From Apiotrichum sp. Y4204 (lineage: Eukaryota > Basidiomycota > Tremellomycetes > Trichosporonales > Trichosporonaceae), in NCBI GenBank assembly GCA_025531455.1, contig JAMYHL010000007.1:248001-312000 (forward strand): 64,000 nucleotides of DNA, read 5' to 3'. The position numbers and the translations under genes were made by a program. The notes beneath the pieces are model-generated. The model saw only the letters and a program-made list of their open reading frames with translations, was not told where the DNA came from and made no database searches. Positions 24,119 through 33,995 of this stretch are shown one piece after another (position 1 is the stretch's first letter; every line of letters starts with the position of its first letter).

Positions 24119-25964
24119 CTAGGCGACGAATAGGCGATGCGAGCTGGGTCGAGGACGGACTAAGGCAATAGCTGCGACAGCGATGCGGAACGGTTTGCAG
24201 CTGATACCACATGTTGGGTCGTCCTGCGAAGCGAATACTGATGCGCATTGGGTCTCTCACTCCGGCCTAACTTATCGGAGAACTGAAGGGGCCATGACGT
24301 CGCATTGGATGGAGTCCGTGATATGCGGCGCCTCCAAGCTCATCCGAACTTGGACCCGCGAACAGTATCAGGTTTTGTATCACATGCCTTTCGGAATCGG
24401 GTATGCCCCTCCATGCCCGCTCAGAGGCGACACCGGCATCACTGCAAGCGACCACGGATCCATGGGTCACTGAGCGGGATACTCTTGTGGAGTGCTCAGA
24501 GGCCGACACGACCCGTGTGTGTTTCGCAGAAGGAGTTCCATCTTCAGCTGTAAAAGTCCTCCCAGCAACTCCGGGGTATCCGGTCGAGAAGATGGAGATG
24601 AGGGATACAAAGCGCGACGAGGTTAAGTTGCGGGAAGCCGGACCAGGGCGATGATGTGTCCTCCGAGATGCCTTGGATCAAAGTCGGCTCCACTTTAATC
24701 AGAAACATAATCAGAGTAAGTCTGTACTTCGGCAAGTCGGAAACACCGCCTCGGCCCCACTCGAATGGGCGGTGACAGCGACCATCTATGAGGACGAAGA
24801 CGAGACTTTTGACGCAGCATCAGCGACCAAACTGTGCCACCGGAGAGGGACCCGCGCCGCAGCTCAGCATTGTGATACACCAGCCCCGAATTGTAAAGTC
24901 GAGCTCCAAATGTCAGCAGTCACCGCGCCACATCGTTATCGTGCACTGTATCTTGTTGACAGCCTTTCCCTCCCCCAGTACGTGACCACCACACTCCCAC
25001 TGTGGAGTAGCCTGACGCGTCCGCGATCACAGGGTCAGCTGTATGCCCCGCCACGACTCGGAGCCATTTTGATGTTCTTGGCATTCCAGTCGGGACCTTT
25101 GGGTTGGCAGTAGGGCCGGGAGCAGATAACAAAACTCGATCCCGCCTCTTCTGTGGCAGAGCATGCGGCCGGCATATCCGGCTGCTCCAGTTCCGCAACT
25201 GCATTCCTGCCGGAACACAAGCAAAAAGCACAAACAACCTTAAAGCAACAAGCATATCGCCGCGATGGTCTTGGCGGCCGGAAGTAGACGCATAACATAT
25301 TAACTATGTCACCAACCGGCACGAAACTCGTGCCTATCCATCCGCGGCTGGCCTGGATCTTTCTATCCGCGCACATGTCACATGGCTTGCGTCGGCGGTC
25401 GTTGCTGTCCGCTGTCCGCCAATCACACGAGCACATGATACGGGTCCTCCATAATGCCTAGAGTGAGGATTGAGAGGACGCACAACCATTGACGGATAAA
25501 CGTGGCGAAAGCTCCGCTAATGGCTCGCGAGAGCACTTTAGATTAGACCCCAAAGCGCGGTTGACAGAGTCTGTGCGTCAACTGATCCACAGCTGTACAG
25601 CAAGAGACGGAGAAGAATGTCCGGATGTCCGAGAACGCGAGCTTCTATCCCGATCACCTGGTCGTCAAGCGTTCTTCCGACGGAACCGCTGGAATGTCGG
25701 ATATTAAGTGATGGGTGTGGCCATCGCCGACATTGAATTAAGATCAGCAAACGAAGCTGTGGCGACAACAACGTAGAGGCTTTCTGTTTCTTGGTGAGAT
25801 GGTTGTGCGGCTTCCGCTCGAGAGAGTTGTTAGGAGTGAGCTGTTAGATGACGTAGGGGAAAGTGGAAGGCACTGGAGGAACCTCCCAACGTTTCTCAGC
25901 AGCGGAGCTCACAACCCTCTTCGAACGGGCGTTATTTGATGGTCACTGTCGACGTCCAAAACCA

Positions 25965-25971
25965 TATAAAA
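25965..25971 (+). promoter_or_regulatory. TATA box of the cysteine-rich peptide gene
   Basis: A perfect TATAAAA, about 120 bp before the ATG. Strong TATA boxes are rare in this window and suggest inducible expression. Confidence 0.65.
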
Positions 25972-26092
25972 GACGGGGCCGAGGGAGCCGTAAAATCCTC
26001 AGAACAACCAACTCAGCTCAACGCATCAATTTACGACTGTTCTACCTGGCTCCTCGCTCCCAATCCAATCAATTAAAAGTTGATTTCACACT

Positions 26093-26344
26093 ATGAAGGT
26101 TTCAATCCTCGCGACACTTGTCACCCTCGCCGTGTCGGCCGCCTCGCCGGTCGCTGAGCCCGAGACCCGCAACACCCTCGTCGAGCGCCAGATTCCCCAT
26201 TGCAGCATCTCGGGCGTGTGCGGTGGCGCGCCGGGATGGCCCGATTGCACTTCCTGGTGCCGCCAGCACGGTTTCAAATCGGCTGCAATGAAAGCTTGCG
26301 GAGAGGGCCTGCTCAAGACCAAGTGCTGCTGCTGGCCGTCGTAA
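26093..26344 (+). CDS. Small secreted cysteine-rich peptide, defensin-like (CS-alpha-beta candidate)
   Basis: Intronless, 83 aa. A signal peptide (residues 1 to about 17) is followed by a short acidic propeptide ending in ER (31-32), so the mature peptide would begin at Gln33, which can cyclise to pyroglutamate. The mature part has about 51 residues and eight cysteines at 37, 43, 52, 56, 69, 78, 79 and 80. The spacing C-x8-C-x3-C-x12-C-x8-C-x-C contains the CxxxC plus CxC pair that defines CS-alpha-beta peptides such as fungal defensins; two extra cysteines could form a fourth bond. The usual G-x-C before the fourth cysteine is absent, so the fold is not certain. Codon use is that of a real gene. 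A role in antagonism of microbes or as a secreted effector is inference; other small cysteine-rich secreted families are possible. Confidence 0.82.
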   Translation: MKVSILATLVTLAVSAASPVAEPETRNTLVERQIPHCSISGVCGGAPGWPDCTSWCRQHGFKSAAMKACGEGLLKTKCCCWPS

Positions 26345-26894
26345 GCAACGCGCCCTCCACCGCCCACCCGCTGAACTTCGGCCCGGTTTCAAGGCCCATT
26401 TTCCGTTATTCCGTTGTTCTCCTCCCACCCGGAACCCCATTTCGAAGTCTCGACACCAAGGCCAACAGCTATAACTGATGGACGTCCGCGGTGTTGGAGT
26501 TGCTTCAAGTTTTTATCTGTAGTGGATGCTGTAGTCGATGTATCACGCTCTTTGCCAGTTCAAATGAGCGTCTCGCCTCAGTATTTCAGTGGAATTTATG
26601 AGCTGTGTCAGTGTTCCAGAGTTTGTTTTCGATGGGCGACGAAGTTGAGAGGCAATGGAGAAACGTATGAGTGCGAGTAAACGTTGTCGCATGTTTATTT
26701 GCTCGAGTTCCAGGTGGATTGGTTTCAGGAACTGGAATCGCGGGGCTCCGGGCCACATGGCGATCAGCGCAATTTCGGGTGATCGACAATTTCGTCGAGC
26801 GGGACAGCCGCGTATGCCTCTGCCACCGACATCCCGGCCTCCCGGACATCGAGAACAGCGAGCGATAAGACTCAACCTCACTTGCCCATACACC
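26345..26894. other. Intergenic, 3' region and EFM6 promoter
   Basis: 550 bp between the peptide gene and EFM6. The EFM6 frame stays open upstream to 26655, but its codon use changes before 26895, so I treat this part as leader. Confidence 0.55.
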
Positions 26895-28171
26895 ATGCTC
26901 GACGCACATTTATCGCTGGGGAACGATCTCGCGAGTCCCACGCCCGGCGTTATCACCAACATGAAAGCACCCACCCAGTTGCGACTCCCCTCTCCCCCGC
27001 CGAGCCGCTCGCCCTCGCCCGACTCGGACGCGCCCCTCCCCTTCACGGACCTCGCCCCCGTCACGCCCCCCGCGACCCCCTCCGAGATCAGCATACCCCT
27101 CGGACCTGTGTCTGTCCGCCTGCATACTGACGCCGGGCCGGGGTGTGGTGGTGTCGCGTGGCGCTGTGGAGAGGTGAGTCCTCGGCTCGGGTTCCGCCGA
27201 CCCCGCGGGGCCGTTGCTGGATAATTTGATCTTATGACCTAAGATCCCCAGATCCCAAGCCCCGATGTCTTGGTGATGCTAGGCTTGCCGGGATATGATT
27301 AGGAACACGCGCTGACAGCAGGTCATGGCGCGATACCTTGCGCACCGCGCGCAGGATGCAACGTATCTCGGCGGAAGGACCGTGCTGGAAATTGGGAGCG
27401 GTACCGGGTTGGTGGGTATTGCGGCCGCAATGCTCGCGCCGAGCGCGGAGGTGTGGGCGACGGATCTTGGGTGAGTGATGACCGCGCCGGATAGCTGAAG
27501 GCTGGATAGTGTAGTGCTGACGCCAGCATCCTCCTGGACCTGATGCGCGCCAATGCCGAGCTCAACCTCCCCGAGGGCAAGCTCCGTGTCGCCGAGCTCA
27601 GCTGGGGCGAACCGCTGCCCGAGAGCATACCGGACGTAGATGTGCTCCTCGTTGCGGACTGCGTCTACCATGAAGTGAGTACCATCGAGTTGCATGCCGG
27701 TGTTGCATACCGTGTGCCTGTTTGTGCCTTGTCGCACTTGCAACTTGACCCGGTCTTCTGGGTTTCCAATCTGCCATCTCTGAAAGAATCTGTGCACCCC
27801 GCCAGGTACTGCCGGTCCTGCCGAGACAGCCTGGCGCACCAATATGACCATATCCTCCCCACAGTCTCTAACCGCAGCCAACCTATCCCCTCCTGCTCAA
27901 GACGCTGTGCGACCTTGCGCCGCTGGGTCGTCCCATCGAGATCCTCTTTGCGTGGAAGAAGCGGAGAAAGGTGAGTTCCGAGAGGAGAGTCTGGAGCGCT
28001 CTTCGTACATGTCGCTCTCTTCTTGCTAGCTTACTCCAGGCCAACAAGCGCTTCTTTGCCATGTTGCGGAAACATTTCGACTCGCAGGTGGTGGAGGATG
28101 ACGCGCCAGGCGCAAGGGAGGAGTACGCACGTGAAGGCATCACGCTGCTGCGTCTCACGCGGACAAAGTAG
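26895..28171 (+). CDS. EFM6: EFM6-type eEF1A lysine methyltransferase
   Basis: Five exons: 26895-27173, 27322-27470, 27527-27674, 27878-27970 and 28040-28171, giving 266 aa (yeast Efm6 is about 246). Class I SAM-dependent methyltransferase of family 16. The EFM6 features are PGCGGVAW before the fold, the SAM-binding motif LEIGSGTGLVG (115-125), WGEPLP, the motif II/post-II block VADCVYHEPTYPLLLKTL formed across an exon junction, and FAWKKRRKANKRFF. In yeast the enzyme methylates a lysine of elongation factor eEF1A in the cytoplasm. Introns of 148 and 203 nt are long for this window. An alternative start is the Met at 26961, which would drop 22 residues. The Pro/Ser-rich N-terminal 70 residues are not part of the fold. 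Confidence 0.87.
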
Positions 28172-28545
28172 AGAAATCTAGAGGGAGGTGGGCACTGAGA
28201 GCATGTACATTATTGCTTGCATGAAGAGGAGGGCGAGGGGGACGGAGCAGCTTCTTGAAGGGGTGGTGTTGAGACATTTTGTGTCCTGGGGGATTCAAGT
28301 CTGTGGTTGCCGAGCGGGATCAAATTATTGGTGTGTTGACAATATAAAAGCCGACAATGATGGATGAGCTCAGACGCGATTCTGTCAGGTCGACGAGCTC
28401 GTTCAATGTTAACATCAACGACATCTCAAGCATCAAAACACCTGGGTTCACATCACGACGCGCACCGACTCGGACACGGCAGGACCTATATATTCTTCCC
28501 ACTTCTGATTAACACGCTTGCTTCATCCCCACCTGACGGCGCACG
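28172..28545. other. TAF7 promoter region
   Basis: 374 bp between EFM6 and TAF7. It has TATAAAA at 28343-28349 and a second TATA-like stretch at 28486-28493. Confidence 0.55.
28343..28349 (+). promoter_or_regulatory. TATA box upstream of TAF7
   Basis: TATAAAA about 200 bp before the TAF7 ATG. A second AT-rich core at 28486-28493 lies closer, so which one is used is open. Confidence 0.4.
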
Positions 28546-30676
28546 ATGGAATACGGCGGCGACGCCGGTGGCGACGCGACGTTCTCGCTCAACTCGCCGA
28601 AGGGCGAGGCGTTCCCGCAAGGCGACTCGGCATATGAGGATGCGCCGACTCGCGGGCGGGGTCGGGGGCGGGGACGGGGGAGAGGCAGAGGACGGGGGCG
28701 TGGCAGAGGCCGCGGTCGCGGTGGGAGTGCGCGATCGAGTTCGCGGCTTTCCCAGCGTGCGGCGGCATCGAGCGCGCCGACAAAACTCAAACTCAGCTTC
28801 AAGGCTGGCGAGGCGAGCGGTGCGCGGCAGACGTCCTTTCTGGGCGAATACGATCGCGAACTGGACGAAAATCCCGATGAACCGCTGTGTTTTGAGGAAC
28901 AGTTTATCCTTCGTGTTCCCCCGCACGTCGTTGAGGGGCGTGGGGGCGAGCCCGGACTCCGTGATCTCCTCAAAGGCAAGGGGCGCGGGCTGGATGCGCT
29001 CGAGTTTAAGATGCTTGACCCGCGGCGCGGCGTGTTCAAGGTCGGGAACACGACGTATTCGGCCAAACTTGTCGATCTGCCGAATATCATCGAGGCGCAG
29101 AAAACGGCAGACAGCCGACACTTGTTCAAGGTCGCGGACATTTCGCAGATGCTCATTGTCGGGGATCCCGTGACCAACGAGGCGAGCTTGACGGCCACGG
29201 CGCTCAATGTTGACGACTACGTCTGGCCACACGGGATCACGCCGCCGATGCGGCATGTGCGCAAGCGGCGATTCAGAAAGCGTCTGTCGCGCCGCACGAT
29301 TGAGGTCGTCGAGGAGCAGGTCGAGGAGCTGTTGAAGAAGGACCAGGATGCGGATTCGACGTCTTTCGGTGAGTGGAGTGTAACTGTGTAACTGTGCAGG
29401 ACTGATGGCAGACCTTATCGACCAGCATCCGGATCCAGACATTGCAGACTCGTACTACATCAACTGGTCGGCCGAAGACCCGTACCAGGGTTGGGGACAG
29501 GAGGGCGGGTCGGAATATGGCGAGCCGTACGAGGACCCAGGGACGGTCGGCACGGACTGGTACGACGAGGAAGGCGGGGAGGGGGAGGAGTACGGTGAGG
29601 GAGAAGAGTACGGCGAGGGGGGCGAGGAGGGTGGCGAGGACGTCCTGGACGAAGACCTGCAGGCTGCGCTCATGGAGCGGATGGACCGGACGGACTCGAG
29701 TGGGACCGAGGACGACGACGAGGACATGAGCGACGACGACGAGGACGACGATGTCGGGCGGGACGAGGACGACGACGAGGAGACGGCCGAGCACAAGTCC
29801 AAGATCAAGCAGTACACGTCCGAGATCAAGCAGCTCGAGATGCTCATCGAGAAGAAGCGTGCGGGATTTACCGGCGGCAACCCGATTATCACGAAGCGAT
29901 TCGAGGAGACAATCCGCGGTCTGCAGGAGGACGTCAACACCAAAGTGGCGGCGCGCCAGACACTACTGGACGCGATCGAGAAGAAGGCGTCGGATGCGCG
30001 CAAGGCCGCCGAGCCTGCGCCACCAGCGCCGGAAGCCGAGCCGGAAGACGACACGGCCGACCTCTTCGACGACGACGGAGAGTACCCCGAAGGCGAGGAT
30101 ACGCCGGGCGCGACGCCGATGCCGACACCTGGTGTTCCTGTGCAGACGCCTGCGGCCGACAGCCCGGCGCCGATCGAGTCGGACGAGGAAGACTTGTTCG
30201 GCGACGACGGCGACGACGATGACGCCGAGGGCGAGGGCGATGGCGAGGGAGATGCGGATGGCGATGTGGAGATGGGCGCGGCGGAGGGTGATGGGGAAGG
30301 AGATGGTGATGGCGAGGAGGATGACGACGGGTCAGGCGACGAGGACGAGGAGATGCTGTCTGAAAACGACGAGATGATGGACGAGATGGCGCTCCTCCTC
30401 CAGAACGAGCTGAGCAAGGAATCGGGCGTCGGCGCGACCATCACGGATCCCGAGAACCTGGGCGAGGTGGGCGTCGCGGCTGCCGAGGCCGAGCTGGACG
30501 CCTTCGCCAAAGCCGAAGGGGGTTTCACGCCCACGTCGGGCGGTACCGGCACGCCATTGGGATCGACTGCTGCGCTCCCGTTCGGTGTCGAGGGCGGCGT
30601 CGGGATGCGGCGTCTTGCGAGCGGCGTACTCGGCGATGGCGACGACGACGACAGCAGCGAGGACGAGAGTGATTAA
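28546..30676 (+). CDS. TAF7: TAF7, TFIID subunit 7 (TAFII55 domain)
   Basis: Two exons, 28546-29368 and 29400-30676, with a 31-nt intron, giving 699 aa. The TAFII55 N-terminal domain spans about 116-206 (starts QFILRVPPHVVEG, continues LDALEFKMLDPRRGVFKV and ends ISQMLIV). TAF7 sits in TFIID bound to TAF1, controlling its activity at core promoters, in the nucleus. Residues 36-59 are twelve consecutive Arg-Gly dipeptides, an unusual addition that could bind nucleic acid or be arginine-methylated. The C-terminal half has long Asp/Glu runs separated by a Lys-containing coiled-coil-like stretch (KIKQYTSEIKQLEMLIEKK, near 29800-29860), as in other TAF7 proteins. It converges on the LRR gene with a 72-bp gap. 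Confidence 0.94.
28651..28722 (+). repeat. (RG)12 coding repeat in TAF7
   Basis: Twelve Arg-Gly codon pairs using CGN and AGA codons mixed, so the repeat is imperfect at DNA level and perfect at protein level. Confidence 0.95.
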
Positions 30677-30748
30677 TAGAGGAGCATTGATATGATATGC
30701 ATGTTGTAGCCTACAAGAAAACCGAGATTGAGATCCATCCATCTACGT

Positions 30749-32667
30749 CTACCACCCACCCACGCCGAGGCCGGTATCGGTCTCCTTTGCCTCCTTGGCG
30801 AACATGTTTTTGAGATCCACGCCGCCTGCCTTGGGCTTGGCCACCTCAACGACGCCGACGACCGCCGTCTCCGACTTTGACGGCGTCTTCTTGTCGGCCC
30901 GCTTGCCGTCCTTCGCCGGTCGAGAAGTCTGCTTCGCGGGAGTGGGCGCCGGATCAGCGGGCGCTGGGGCCGGTGCCTCGGGCTCGCTGGGCTGGCTCTT
31001 GCCGTGCTTGCGCTTGCGCTTCTTGGCGGCCGGTGCGTCCATCGCCGCTGGTGTCGGGGCGACAGCAGCCTCGGGCTTGGCCTTGGTCTTCGTCTTTTCC
31101 ACCTTCTCCGTCTTCTCCGCCTCGGCCTGCGCCTCAGCCGCCGCGACCTCGAAATAGCGCTCCTTGCGCTTCTTGGGCGGCGGTGCGCGGGTCTCCTCCC
31201 TGCTCTCCTTCTCCCGAACCTTCCTCTCGGCCTTGGGCGCCTCGTCGCGTTTCCGCTTCTTCTCCGGGCGCTCACTCCGCTTCTCCCCGAGCTCGCGCTT
31301 GCCTCCCTTGTCCTTGCGCTCCTTGTCCGCTCCCCACGCCCGCATCGCGCCGACCTCGCTGTTATTCGCGCCCGTCGGGCGCATCTTCTTCTCCTGCCGC
31401 TCCCTCGCCTTCCGCTCCGCCTTGCTCTCGGGCACTGCGCCCGCGTTCTTGCGCTCCACGACGCGCTTCGAGTCGATGATCTGCAGCCGCGGCAGCGCGG
31501 GCGACGCCTGCAGCTGCTCGGCATACTTTTCGTCTTCGAGCGTAAGCGGGTTCGCCTGCAGGGTTATGCTGCGCAGCTTCCACACGTGTTTTGGTTTTCC
31601 GCCGGGCGGGAGGGAGAGCGCGAAGAGAGTGGAGATGGCGGATAACGGGAGGGAGCAGTTTCCCAGATCGAGCACCTCGAGGCCGTCGCCGCGGGTGCTG
31701 CGCTCGCTGTCCTTGTCCTTGCTCTTGTCTTTTCCCTTGCCCTTCGCCTTGGACTTTCCGTCCTCCTCCTCCTTGTCCTCGTCCCGCACCTTGCCAACGA
31801 GCGCGAGGTTGCCGGTACCCCATGTGGCGATGTGGGGCGGGAGCGCGCTCAGGCGGGGAAGGTTGTTGGCGCGCACGTCGCGGAGGAGAGGCAGCGGTGA
31901 GAGGTCGGGAAGGCCCGCGGCGGAGAGGCGGGCGCAGTGCGAGATGGTGAGCTTGGACAGATGCGGGAGCTCGGCGAGCGCGCGCGGGAGCGAGGTGAGG
32001 TTGGGCGAGTGCGAGACGACTAATGTCAGCTAAAGTCTTGGCAGAAACGCACTCATCGAGTTGAGCTGGGTCCAGCCGCCGACGACGGCCTCGTCGAGTG
32101 CCTCCCAGTCGTTGTTCATCGCCACCAGCGCCTTGAGGGCACTCAGCCCAGCGAGTTCCTTTGGCAGCGCCATAAGCCCGCATCCAGAGATATTCAGTAC
32201 TGTCGTCAGCCCAATCTCCTCTATCACATACCAGAAAGACCGCTCAGCCCGCCAACCGCATCCCACCCCTTCGTAACCGGACATCCCTTCAAACTCAGCC
32301 AAGTGACCCCCGTGCCCGCAAGCCAGGAGACGTCGTCGCACGCGCTGCCCTCGAGGTCGACGCGCGTGACGCCCGCAAGCCGCTCAGCAGGAGGCGGGAT
32401 CGCAAACGCCTCAGACGAGAAGATGAGCGCCTGTGCAGACCGGATAGCCTTGGGGCGGTACTGGCTCTTGTCGCTGGGATCGAACCGCTTCTTCTCGGGG
32501 CGCGGCGGACGCTCTTTCCGCTCCTTGCCCTCCTTGCGGTCCCCCTTCCCCTTGCCCCCGCGGCTGTTCTTATCGTCGAGGAGTAGCGCGAGGCGCGACT
32601 CGGCGCGCTCGGCCGCCTTGGCTGCCAAAGCCTCGCGTTTCCGACTGCGTGCGGCGCCCTTGTCCAT
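30749..32667 (-). CDS. Lysine-rich leucine-rich-repeat protein, probably nuclear/nucleolar
   Basis: Three exons on the minus strand: 32667-32232, 32199-32053 and 32019-30749; introns are 32 and 33 nt; 617 aa. After a basic N-terminus (residues 1-75) comes a series of leucine-rich repeats (about 90-330), for example LNISGCGLMALPKELAGLSAL and LTSLPRALAELPHLSKLTISHC. An acidic/lysine insert (GKGKDKSKDKD) interrupts the repeats. The last 230 residues are rich in Lys, Glu, Ala and Pro with several KKRK clusters and end in VDLKNMFAKEAKETDTGLGVGGW-type sequence. Basic tails of this type are common in nucleolar proteins, so ribosome biogenesis is a reasonable guess. No specific orthologue is recognised. 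The start is the ATG opening the basic N-terminus, 265 bp from the divergent bL9m gene. Confidence 0.85.
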
Positions 32668-32932
32668 GATGATTGTGGATAGTTGGGAGTGTAGATGTGT
32701 AGGATCTCTGGGAAGGGAATCTGGATCTTGATCTCCTCGATCAACATTTCTCAGTGCACCAACTTTTGGGACCTCCACCGAAGCTTACGTAAATTGTGGG
32801 TGTCCATGCACGAAAAGTCGTTTTCCCGACTCCCCTCTCTCCGTTCACTCTTGTTCTTGCTTCTCCGACGCCGACTCCGAACCTTTGTTCGCTACCTCTC
32901 TCACCACCCACGCCGCGTATCCCATTCTCGCC
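32668..32932. promoter_or_regulatory. Bidirectional promoter of LRR gene and bL9m
   Basis: 265 bp between two divergent ATGs. No TATA box is visible; the stretch next to bL9m is CT-rich. Confidence 0.6.
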
Positions 32933-33716
32933 ATGTTCGCCGCGTCGTCGTCCCGCGCCGCATCCCGCGCCGTTTCTGTGCGCGCGTTTTCCGTGAGTCT
33001 CCCGGAAACCAGCGGCTTCCAACCGTCTCGAGCCAGCCGTCCACCGCTATATCATCCTTTACTAACGCCAGACGTCCTCCTCCGCACAGGCTACGCGCCG
33101 CGTCGTCGTCGAGCTCCTCCGCGACGTCCCGGGTCTTGGACAGAAGGGTGCGTAACTTTCTTGTGCAGTACTGACTCCAGCCGACCTCGTCGCCGTGCTC
33201 CCCGGCCGCGCGCGGCAGCAGCTCGTGCCAACGGGCAACGCGCGCTGGGTGCCGTGGAAGGGCGGCCGCGAGCGCCCGCAGCCGTATACTGCGCCGAGGG
33301 TGGGTATTTTCTGGAGCTATATGATTCTTTGCTCTCTTCATCTGGTCCCGTCCTTGTGCTTGTGCTCACTTAAGACCGAGCCGGAAGCCGCCATCCCGAT
33401 CGAGACGGCGCCAATGAGCCGTACCCCCGCAGGCGTGCTTTCCGCCCTCCGCGCGCTGCCCCCGACGCTGACGTTTGAGCGCAAGACCGTCAGCGCCGAC
33501 ACGCCCGCGCTGCACGGCAGTGTCACGCTGCAGGACGTCGCGGCTCTCCTTGCTGCCGAGCACGGGCTGCCGGCGTCGGATGTCGAGGTGTCCTGGGCGA
33601 CGCAGCCGGCGTCGGCGCGAGTCAAGGAGCTCGGAAGCTGGGAGGCCGTCGTCAGGGTTCGTGGGCTCGGCGAGGAGGCGGTCGAGGTCGAGGTGGAGAC
33701 TGTCCGCGCGGAGTAA
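32933..33716 (+). CDS. MRPL50: Mitochondrial large-subunit ribosomal protein bL9m
   Basis: Four exons: 32933-32992, 33072-33147, 33181-33299 and 33375-33716; 198 aa. Exon 1 gives an Arg/Ser/Ala-rich start without acidic residues, a typical mitochondrial presequence. The L9 signature follows: VVELLRDVPGLGQK, then LVAVLPGRARQQLVPTGNA, matching the bacterial L9 N-domain. The remainder matches the less conserved C-domain in length. It is a structural component of the mitoribosome large subunit. Exon 2 could also begin 18 nt later at a second AG (33090), removing six residues. The name MRPL50 follows the yeast bL9m. Confidence 0.88.
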
Positions 33717-33995
33717 ATGCATGAGATACTGTTCCGAGCAAGGGGCGCATTTGGGGCTGTGGCCGAGGGTGCAGAATGAGAAGAAGTGGTCTTTACACTG
33801 CGCTTGACGTCGAGTCCCATCTGAACTTATTGAACCTGACCCCTCTGGTCTTTGAAGAACTACCATCGTCCTCCAGCCTCTCCCGTCTGCTGCCACAACT
33901 GCTGCCTAACGCCGCCTCGCATGCTCCCTCACCACATCTCACACCCGTTTATCATATCTATGCATCCTGATGTCTATCGGCCGTGTTCCTCCCGT

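Larger units (their letters stand above)
24086..26092. other. Intergenic, upstream of the cysteine-rich peptide gene
   Basis: 2 kb with lower GC than elsewhere and no supported gene. The distal 130 bp carry the promoter of the cysteine-rich peptide gene. Confidence 0.5.

Noticed and set aside
26338..26400. Possible intron after the cysteine-rich peptide (GTAAGC at the stop)
   Set aside because: The cysteine pattern is complete before the TAA, and reading further adds no conserved sequence.
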